Shown: positions 58,025 through 64,000 of the stretch, in pieces
Layout: each line of letters begins with the position of its first letter
Position numbering within the stretch: position 1 is the stretch's first letter
From: Mycobacterium sp. ENV421
GTDB lineage: Bacteria > Actinomycetota > Actinomycetes > Mycobacteriales > Mycobacteriaceae
Assembly (NCBI RefSeq): GCF_002887815.1
Contig: NZ_PDHO01000012.1
Coordinates: 62,001 to 126,000 of the forward strand
Reading direction: 5' to 3'
DNA length: 64,000 bases
Translations under genes and position numbers: made by a program
The notes under the pieces: generated by a model
The model's input: only the letters and a program-made list of their open reading frames with translations
Databases searched by the model: none
Told to the model about the DNA's origin: nothing

Positions 58025-59309
58025 CCCGTGGGGGACCGGTGCCGTCGCTCCACGCGATCCGGCCGTCCTCGGTGACAGTCGTCGTGTACGTGCCCTCGGT
58101 CGCCATCGCGTGGTCGCACGGGCAGCCGAAGTACAGGTTGTCGGCGTCGGTCGGGCCGCCGGCGCTCCACTCCAGCGCATGATGCACTTCGGAGTGGTAG
58201 CCGGGCTCGAAACAGTCCGGCTTGGTGCACCCGCGGTCGCGGGCATGGCAGATGATCCGATGGTCGGCAGTCGCAAGCCGTTTCGCGCGGCCTAGGTACA
58301 GCGGGCGTGCCGAGTGATCCTCGAACACCGCCAGGTAGTGCACCGCTTCGCCGGCCATCCGGATGACGTCGCGCATCGGGAGCCGGCCGGTTCCGCCGGT
58401 ACGGGCCCAGCCCGCCGCCTGCTCCAGCTCGCCCAGCGTCGTCGTCACGATCACGGTCACCGGCAGTCCGCGATGCTGCCCCAACGCCCCCGATGACAGA
58501 GCCGCCTTGAGGCCGAGCGTGATTCCGTCGTGGCAGCGTTGTTCCGGGCTTCGGTTGTCGCGTCCCCCGGTGCCGTCGGGGAGATGGCGCCCCGGCCGGA
58601 CTGCGGCCGTCACCGCTTCGATGTAGGCGCGGCTCTCCGGATCCACCCAGCCGGAAAGCCTGCTCATCCCGTCCGGACCCTGCCGGCCCAGCCGCAACCC
58701 GCGCCGTCGTGCCCGATCCTCGTCGGTGAACGTGCCGTCGGGATTCAGGCAGTTTGCGATCTCGACACCGATCGCCGCGACGAACTTCGAATCCTGTTCG
58801 CGCGCCCGGCGAACCAACGCACGTTCCGCCGCGGCCCGGTCGGCCGCAGTGACGAACGACGGCAGCCGGTCGAGCGCAGTGCACACTGCCGCGATGTGGT
58901 CCTCGCCGACCTCCCCGGCCTCGACCGCGGCCGCCACCACCGGCAATTCCGGCGGTAGCGTCGGACCGGTCAGAGATCGACGCGGCCGCAGTCGAGCCGC
59001 CAGCGCGAACCGACGCTTGACCTCCCCGGCCGTCAGGCGTAACCGGCTGGCCAGGACGTCACGGACCTTCACTCCGGCAGGCGACGACGAGCCGTCGACC
59101 GGTTCGGCGATCTCGCCGAACATCCGGTAGGACAGCCCGCGGTTCACTCGGTTCTGGCCCTCCAGGCGTTCGGCCACCTCGATGCGAAACGTGTTGCCGG
59201 CCAGATCAGTACAGATCGACCGGAGCCTGCCGTACGCAGCGTCGACGGCATCGAGCTCGGCGCGAACCCGCTCATGCACCGCGTGGGTGGTCAGGGGTTC
59301 GACGGACAT
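57966..59309 (-). CDS. DUF222 and HNH endonuclease-signature protein (13E12 repeat family)
   Basis: A 447-residue protein of the family abundant in mycobacteria: an N-terminal DUF222 helical domain (about 10-320, with [16 protein letters not shown] and [21 protein letters not shown] segments) and a C-terminal HNH domain ([36 protein letters not shown]) with the conserved Cys/His residues. Members occur as dispersed multi-copy genes (REP13E12 type), suggesting a mobile or selfish history; nuclease activity is plausible but unproven. Start ATG 59309. No flanking repeats were recognised here. Confidence 0.85.
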   Translation of the reverse strand: MSVEPLTTHAVHERVRAELDAVDAAYGRLRSICTDLAGNTFRIEVAERLEGQNRVNRGLSYRMFGEIAEPVDGSSSPAGVKVRDVLASRLRLTAGEVKRRFALAARLRPRRSLTGPTLPPELPVVAAAVEAGEVGEDHIAAVCTALDRLPSFVTAADRAAAERALVRRAREQDSKFVAAIGVEIANCLNPDGTFTDEDRARRRGLRLGRQGPDGMSRLSGWVDPESRAYIEAVTAAVRPGRHLPDGTGGRDNRSPEQRCHDGITLGLKAALSSGALGQHRGLPVTVIVTTTLGELEQAAGWARTGGTGRLPMRDVIRMAGEAVHYLAVFEDHSARPLYLGRAKRLATADHRIICHARDRGCTKPDCFEPGYHSEVHHALEWSAGGPTDADNLYFGCPCDHAMATEGTYTTTVTEDGRIAWSDGTGPPRVNDAHHPERLLREDDGESG

Positions 59310-59439
59310 GACGCCACGGTATCGAACAATTGTTCGAGCACCAGGGGCGAAACCGCAACCTGTGGACGAAGTCGGCTCTGTGGACAACGCCACGACCCCA
59401 CGCCCTGCAGCCCATAGCGGACACCGGAATACTTGGGGG

Positions 59440-62247
59440 ATGGCTGAAGCTCCGGATGTGTCGCTGGAACCGATCGGCGCGGTACAGCGCACCCAGGTCG
59501 GGCGGGAGGCCACCGAGCCGATGCGGGAGGACATCCGGCTGCTGGGGGCGATCCTCGGTGACACCGTGCGCGAGCAGAACGGCGACGAGGTCTTCGACCT
59601 CGTCGAAAAAGCCCGCGTCGAATCGTTCCGGGTGCGCCGATCCGAGATCGACCGGTCCGAGCTGGCCCAGCTGTTCGACGGCATCGACGTCCACCAGGCC
59701 ATCCCGGTGATCCGCGCGTTCAGCCACTTCGCCCTGCTGGCCAACGTCGCCGAGGACATCCACCGCGAACGGCGCCGCGCGATCCACGTCGCCGCCGGGG
59801 AACCACCACAGAACAGCACCCTCGCCGCCACCTACGACAAGCTCGATGCCGCCCAGCTGGACGCGGCAACGGTTCAGGAAGCACTCACCGGGGCATTGGT
59901 GGCGCCGGTCATCACCGCCCACCCCACCGAGACCCGCAGGCGCACCGTCTTCGACACCCAGCACCGCATCACCCAGCTGATGCGCGTGCGGCTACACGGT
60001 CAGGACGAAACCGAGGACGGCCGGCCGGTCGAGACCGAACTGCGCAGGCAGATCCTGACGCTATGGCAGACCGCACTGATCCGGTTGTCCCGCTTGAAGA
60101 TCCAGGACGAGATCGAAGTCGGCCTGCGGTACTACCCGGCGGCGTTCTTCGAGGTGATCCCGAAGGTCAATGCTGAGGTTCGCGACGCGCTGCGAACCCG
60201 CTGGCCCGACGCCGAGCTGCTGCCCGAGCCGATCCTGCGGCCAGGCTCCTGGATCGGCGGCGATCGCGACGGAAACCCGAACGTCACCGCCGACGTGGTC
60301 CGGCTGGCCACCGGCAGCGCCGCCTACACCGCCCTGGGACACTACTTCGCCGAGCTCAACAAGCTCGAACAGGAATTGTCGATGTCGGCGCGCCTGGTGA
60401 AGACCACCGACACTCTCGTCGCCCTGGCCGACGCCTGCCACGAGCCGGCCCGGATGGACGAGCCCTACCGGCGGGCACTGCGGGTGGTGCACGCCCGGCT
60501 CACCGCGACCGGGCAGAAGATCCTCGATCGCGAACCGGCGCACACCCTCGATCTCGGCCTCGAACCGTACGACACACCCGACGAGCTGCTCGCCGACCTG
60601 AACACCATCGACGCGTCATTGCGCGCCAACGGCAGCACCCTGCTGGCCGACGACCGGCTTGCCCGGTTGCGGGAAGCCGTGGACGTCTTCGGTTTTCACC
60701 TGAGCAGCCTGGACATGCGGCAGAACTCCGAGGTGCACGAACAGGTCATCGCCGAACTGCTGTCCTGGGCCGGGGTCCATCCGGACTATGCGTCGCTGTC
60801 CGAGCCGGAGCGGGTCGAGGTGCTGGCCGCCGAGCTGAAGACCCGCCGGCCCCTGGTGCGCGACGACTCCGAGCTCTCCGAGCTGGCCCGCAAAGAACTC
60901 GACATCGTGTTCGCCGCCGCCCGTGCGGTCACGGTGTTCGGCCCCGAAGCGGTGCCCAACTACATCATCTCGATGTGCCAGTCGGTCTCGGACATGCTGG
61001 AAGCCGCGATCCTGCTCAAAGAGGCGGGTCTGCTCGATGTTTCGAGTGGCGACGTCTACGCGCCCGTCGGAATCGTGCCCCTGTTCGAAACGATCGACGA
61101 CCTGCAGCACGGCGCCTCGATCCTCGAGTCTGCGCTGGACCTGCCGCTCTACCGTGCGATGGTGCATGCCCGCGGCGAGAGCCAGGAGGTGATGCTCGGC
61201 TATTCGGACTCCAACAAGGACGGCGGATATCTGGCCGCCAACTGGGCGCTCTACCGGGCCGAACTGGATCTGGTGGAATCGGCCCGCAAGACCGGAATTC
61301 GGTTGCGGCTCTTCCACGGTCGGGGCGGCACCGTCGGCCGGGGCGGTGGCCCGAGCTACGATGCGATTTTGGCCCAGCCGCCGGGTGCGGTGAACGGTTC
61401 GCTCCGGCTGACCGAACAGGGCGAGGTGATCGCCGCGAAGTACGCCGAGCCGCGGATCGCGCACCGCAACCTGGAGACATTGCTCGCCGCCACGCTGGAG
61501 TCGACGCTGCTCGACACCGAGGGCCTCGGCGACCTCGCCGAGCAGGCGTACGAGGTGCTCGACGACCTGGCCGCCCGGGCTCAGCGTGCCTACGCCGAAT
61601 TGGTCCACGAGACACCAGGTTTCGTCGACTACTTCAAGGCTTCTACACCGGTCAGCGAGATCGGTTCGCTCAACATCGGCAGCAGGCCGACGTCGCGCAA
61701 ACCCACCACGTCGATCTCCGATCTGCGGGCCATCCCGTGGGTGCTGGCCTGGAGCCAGTCGCGCGTGATGCTGCCCGGCTGGTACGGCACCGGCACCGCG
61801 GTCGAGGAGTGGATCGCCGATGGTCCGGAATCGCCCGAGGCCCGGCTCGAGGTCTTGCAGGAGCTGTACAAGAACTGGCCGTTCTTCGCCACAGTGCTCT
61901 CCAACATGGCGCAGGTGCTCGCCAAGGCCGACATGGGCTTGGCCGCCCGGTATTCCGAGCTGGTCGAGGACGAGGAGCTCCGCGCCCGGGTGTTCGACAA
62001 GATCGTCGCCGAGTACGGCCGCACGCTGCGGATCCATCAGCTGATCACCGGCCAGGACGACCTGCTCGCCGACAACCCGGCGCTGGCCAGGTCGGTGTTC
62101 AACCGTTTTCCATACCTGGAGCCGCTCAACCACTTACAGGTCGAGCTGCTGCGCCGCTACCGGTCCGGAGACGACGACGAGCTGGTCCAGCGCGGCATCC
62201 TGCTCACCATGAGTGGGTTGGCGTCGGCACTGCGCAACAGCGGTTAG
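59440..62247 (+). CDS. ppc: Phosphoenolpyruvate carboxylase
   Basis: A 935-residue anaplerotic enzyme making oxaloacetate from PEP and bicarbonate. The catalytic His motif [16 protein letters not shown] is near residue 155, the [15 protein letters not shown] signature near 272, the [14 protein letters not shown] loop near 626, and the C-terminus ends LRNSG as in the family (QNTG-like). ATG 59440 is the best start, though its ribosome binding site is weak; longer in-frame extensions overlap the DUF222 gene and lack family similarity. M. tuberculosis has no ppc at this place; other mycobacteria do. Confidence 0.95.
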   Translation: MAEAPDVSLEPIGAVQRTQVGREATEPMREDIRLLGAILGDTVREQNGDEVFDLVEKARVESFRVRRSEIDRSELAQLFDGIDVHQAIPVIRAFSHFALLANVAEDIHRERRRAIHVAAGEPPQNSTLAATYDKLDAAQLDAATVQEALTGALVAPVITAHPTETRRRTVFDTQHRITQLMRVRLHGQDETEDGRPVETELRRQILTLWQTALIRLSRLKIQDEIEVGLRYYPAAFFEVIPKVNAEVRDALRTRWPDAELLPEPILRPGSWIGGDRDGNPNVTADVVRLATGSAAYTALGHYFAELNKLEQELSMSARLVKTTDTLVALADACHEPARMDEPYRRALRVVHARLTATGQKILDREPAHTLDLGLEPYDTPDELLADLNTIDASLRANGSTLLADDRLARLREAVDVFGFHLSSLDMRQNSEVHEQVIAELLSWAGVHPDYASLSEPERVEVLAAELKTRRPLVRDDSELSELARKELDIVFAAARAVTVFGPEAVPNYIISMCQSVSDMLEAAILLKEAGLLDVSSGDVYAPVGIVPLFETIDDLQHGASILESALDLPLYRAMVHARGESQEVMLGYSDSNKDGGYLAANWALYRAELDLVESARKTGIRLRLFHGRGGTVGRGGGPSYDAILAQPPGAVNGSLRLTEQGEVIAAKYAEPRIAHRNLETLLAATLESTLLDTEGLGDLAEQAYEVLDDLAARAQRAYAELVHETPGFVDYFKASTPVSEIGSLNIGSRPTSRKPTTSISDLRAIPWVLAWSQSRVMLPGWYGTGTAVEEWIADGPESPEARLEVLQELYKNWPFFATVLSNMAQVLAKADMGLAARYSELVEDEELRARVFDKIVAEYGRTLRIHQLITGQDDLLADNPALARSVFNRFPYLEPLNHLQVELLRRYRSGDDDELVQRGILLTMSGLASALRNSG

Positions 62248-62250
62248 CCG

Positions 62251-62718
62251 ATGGCCCGCGACCGCGACGAGTCCGGCCGGCCCCGCAATGCCAGGGCCCG
62301 CGACGCACTCGGCCGGCCGCTGCCGCCTGGCGCGCAGGGGGAACCCCGCATTCCCGACGACCTGAGTCTCCCGCCGGCCGAAACCCTCGCCTACGCGCAA
62401 GATCTGCTCAGCCGAGGGCGGGCGTTTCACGCTCACGAAGTCTTCGAGGCGGCCTGGCAGAACGGACCCGATGACGAGCGACCGCTGTGGCAGGGGCTGG
62501 CCCAGTTCGCGGTCGGTGTCACGCACATCCAACGCGGCAATCGCACGGGTGCTGCCGCACTGCTGCGCCGGGCATCAACGCTGCTTGCCGAGGTCCCAGG
62601 AGCGCCCTACGGCATCGACATCGTCGGTCTGGCCGCCACCGGGGCCGCGCTGGCAGACGATCTCGCCGCAGGCGTCGAGATCGATGCGGAGCGGTTGCGG
62701 CCGCACTTGACCCCGTGA
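62251..62718 (+). CDS. DUF309 domain protein
   Basis: A 155-residue protein. The first ~45 residues are Arg/Pro-rich; the DUF309 helical core runs ~45-150 with the signature FHAHEVFEAAWQNGPDDERPLWQGLAQFAVGVTHIQRGN and histidines spaced as in the family. Function unknown. It begins 4 bp after the ppc stop and so is probably co-expressed with it. Confidence 0.82.
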   Translation: MARDRDESGRPRNARARDALGRPLPPGAQGEPRIPDDLSLPPAETLAYAQDLLSRGRAFHAHEVFEAAWQNGPDDERPLWQGLAQFAVGVTHIQRGNRTGAAALLRRASTLLAEVPGAPYGIDIVGLAATGAALADDLAAGVEIDAERLRPHLTP

Positions 62719-62754
62719 TGGAACCAACAGCTGGCCGATAGCGTCAAAACGGTT

Positions 62755-62874
62755 ATGACACAACCCGACTGCTCCCTGGAGAACACCGCCGAACTGCTCG
62801 GACCGCTTCCGCAGACGGCGGCACAGGTGCTGGGCGATTGGTCAGGCACCGACCCCGGCGACGACTGGTGGTGA
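62755..62874 (+). CDS. Possible small protein (39 residues)
   Basis: An ATG-TGA frame of 39 codons encoding an acidic peptide that starts MTQPDCSLENTAELL and ends GDDWW. It fits exactly between the DUF309 gene and the convergent P450 gene, 36 bp after the DUF309 stop and 6 bp before the P450 stop. The ribosome binding site is weak and no homolog is recognised. Tentative. Confidence 0.4.
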   Translation: MTQPDCSLENTAELLGPLPQTAAQVLGDWSGTDPGDDWW

Positions 62875-62880
62875 CGCGCA

Positions 62881-64000
62881 CTAGCGGCCGGCACCTGACG
62901 GAGCGGCTCCCAGGCTGACAGGTAGGCGTTTTACTCCGCGCAGCAACGTGCTGTCGTTGAGCGTCGGTTCGCCGTCCAGCGCGAGTTCTGGAAAGCGCCG
63001 AAACAGAGCCTCCAGGCCGATGTTCAGTTCTAGGCGGGCGAGTGCTGCGCCGATACAGACGTGAATACCGGAACTGAAGCTGAGGTGGTCGCGGGCGTTG
63101 GCGCGTGTGGTGTCGAATTCGAGAGGACGCTCGAAGAGCGCCGGATCGCGGTTGGCTCCGGCGATGAGCACGAACACCGCCTGCCCTTCGTCGATGGCGC
63201 AGCCCTCGATCTGCACCGGCTTTGTCGCCACCCGCAGCCCGATCTGGGCCACCGAGTCGTAGCGGAGCGACTCTTCGACTGCATTGGGCCAGCCTTCGGG
63301 ATGCGCCTGCAGATGCGCCAGCTGTTCCGGATGGCGCAGAAGCGCGACCACCGCGTTGCCGAATGCGTGTGTGGTGGTGATGAATCCGGCACCGAGGAGC
63401 AGGCCGGCGAACATCCTGACCTCGTCTTCGGTGAGGTCGTCGTCGTGGAGTACGGCTGACAGGATGCTGTTGTCCGCGTCGTTGAGCCGGAGTCGCTCGA
63501 TATGTGCGGCGATGTAGCCTTCGAAATCGCGCAAGGCCACCGAGGCGGTGTAAAAGTCGTTCCAGGCAGGAACGGTTGTGGTCAGTAGCTTGGCGGCAGG
63601 GTCGGCGAAGGCGTGCAGCGCCGGTATCTCCTCGCGGGGGAGTCCCAGCATCTCGGCGATGACCTCGATGGGGATCCGGGCCGCGAAGGCGGGGATCAGA
63701 TCGCAGTGCGACTCGCCCTCGAGATCGTCGAGCACCCTGTCGGTGATCTCGTGAATGCGATCGCGCAGTCCGTCGATCGCTCGAGGTGTGAAAGCACGCG
63801 ATACCAGGCGACGCAACCGGGTGTGCACGGGCGGATCCACCACGAGGAGCGAGGGCGGCTCGACGGGATTCATCATGTCCGGGGCCGTCTTGGCGGCCAG
63901 CCACCGGACCGCACGAACAGGAAACCGATCCTGCGGTTTGACGGTCCGGAATCGGTCGTCGCGCAGAACGTTTCGGACGATCTGCGCGTCAGCGGTGACC
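62881..64000 (-). CDS. Cytochrome P450, N-terminus outside window
   Basis: The frame is open from the TAG at 62881 to the right edge of the window (at least 372 codons), so the gene starts beyond it. P450 landmarks: a DPPVHTRLRRLVSRAFTPRAI B-C region, I-helix GAGFITTTHAFGNA, the ExxR motif EESLRY, an FDTTRANARDHLSFSSG stretch, and the heme-ligand Cys in GIHVCIGAALARLE. Soluble bacterial class I enzyme needing ferredoxin partners not encoded here. In the I-helix A/G-G-x-D/E-T-T motif the acidic residue is Ile. Substrate unknown. Confidence 0.9.
   Translation of the reverse strand, partial: VTADAQIVRNVLRDDRFRTVKPQDRFPVRAVRWLAAKTAPDMMNPVEPPSLLVVDPPVHTRLRRLVSRAFTPRAIDGLRDRIHEITDRVLDDLEGESHCDLIPAFAARIPIEVIAEMLGLPREEIPALHAFADPAAKLLTTTVPAWNDFYTASVALRDFEGYIAAHIERLRLNDADNSILSAVLHDDDLTEDEVRMFAGLLLGAGFITTTHAFGNAVVALLRHPEQLAHLQAHPEGWPNAVEESLRYDSVAQIGLRVATKPVQIEGCAIDEGQAVFVLIAGANRDPALFERPLEFDTTRANARDHLSFSSGIHVCIGAALARLELNIGLEALFRRFPELALDGEPTLNDSTLLRGVKRLPVSLGAAPSGAGR

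Noticed and set aside
57966..59309. DUF222-HNH gene as part of an active mobile element
   Set aside because: No terminal repeats, integrase or transposase were found around it, so only the gene is annotated.

Overview
The window reads as a high-GC actinobacterial chromosome, most likely a rapid-growing Mycobacterium (Mycolicibacterium type). The gene order follows the mycobacterial gmk-rpoZ-coaBC-metK ... priA-fmt-rsmB-rpe-ribD ... p55-lprG-ribE ... ribBA-ribH-PH protein-uvrC-rapZ-yvcK-whiA ... gap-pgk-tpiA-secG-ppc backbone (M. tuberculosis Rv1389 to Rv1440 neighbourhood). GTG/TTG starts, 1-4 bp coupled overlaps and GGAGG ribosome binding sites are used throughout. No rRNA, tRNA, CRISPR array, insertion sequence or phage integrase was recognised.

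Layout. 1-3.3 kb: housekeeping (guanylate kinase end, omega subunit, CoaBC, SAM synthetase). 3.3-7.9 kb: mostly minus-strand SDR oxidoreductase, membrane-anchored adenylyl cyclase, hemophore-like exported protein, HSL-type esterase, then a YhhN membrane protein. 7.9-16.4 kb: priA (ATPase motifs lost), a DUF2207/LemA membrane pair, fmt, rsmB, rpe, ribD. 16.4-17.8 kb: a DJ-1/PfpI protein and a GntR/UTRA regulator on the minus strand. 18.0-29.5 kb: a tightly coupled ten-gene accessory operon, divergent from the regulator: Dpp/Opp-type ABC transporter, M20 hydrolase, class III aminotransferase, FGGY sugar kinase, NagB-type deaminase/isomerase and a LysA-like PLP decarboxylase. A perfect 16-bp palindrome precedes the operon and a degenerate copy precedes the regulator. 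29.5-32.5 kb: p55-lprG export pair and ribE. 32.8-43.5 kb: three consecutive paralogous genes for large secreted repeat proteins with VCBS/cadherin-like domains, a strange Arg/His/Lys-rich extended signal peptide and low-complexity linkers, one built from perfect 30-bp tandem repeats. A short mgtE-like relic follows. 43.8-53.1 kb: ribBA, ribH, uvrC, rapZ, yvcK, whiA and neighbours. 53.2-56.5 kb: the lower-glycolysis operon gap-pgk-tpiA plus secG. 56.5-64 kb: a quinone-reductase-like protein divergent from a MarR regulator, a DUF222-HNH protein, ppc, a DUF309 protein and the C-terminal part of a cytochrome P450.

The two accessory blocks (about 16.4-29.5 kb and 32.6-43.6 kb) both interrupt the riboflavin gene string ribD / ribE / ribBA-ribH. 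They are the best candidates for undescribed biology: a regulated uptake-and-catabolism system for an unidentified amino-sugar or peptide-like compound, and a family of secreted, probably calcium-binding repeat proteins that appears to be evolving by repeat expansion and exchange between paralogs. The functions proposed for these two blocks are inference from family membership and gene order.
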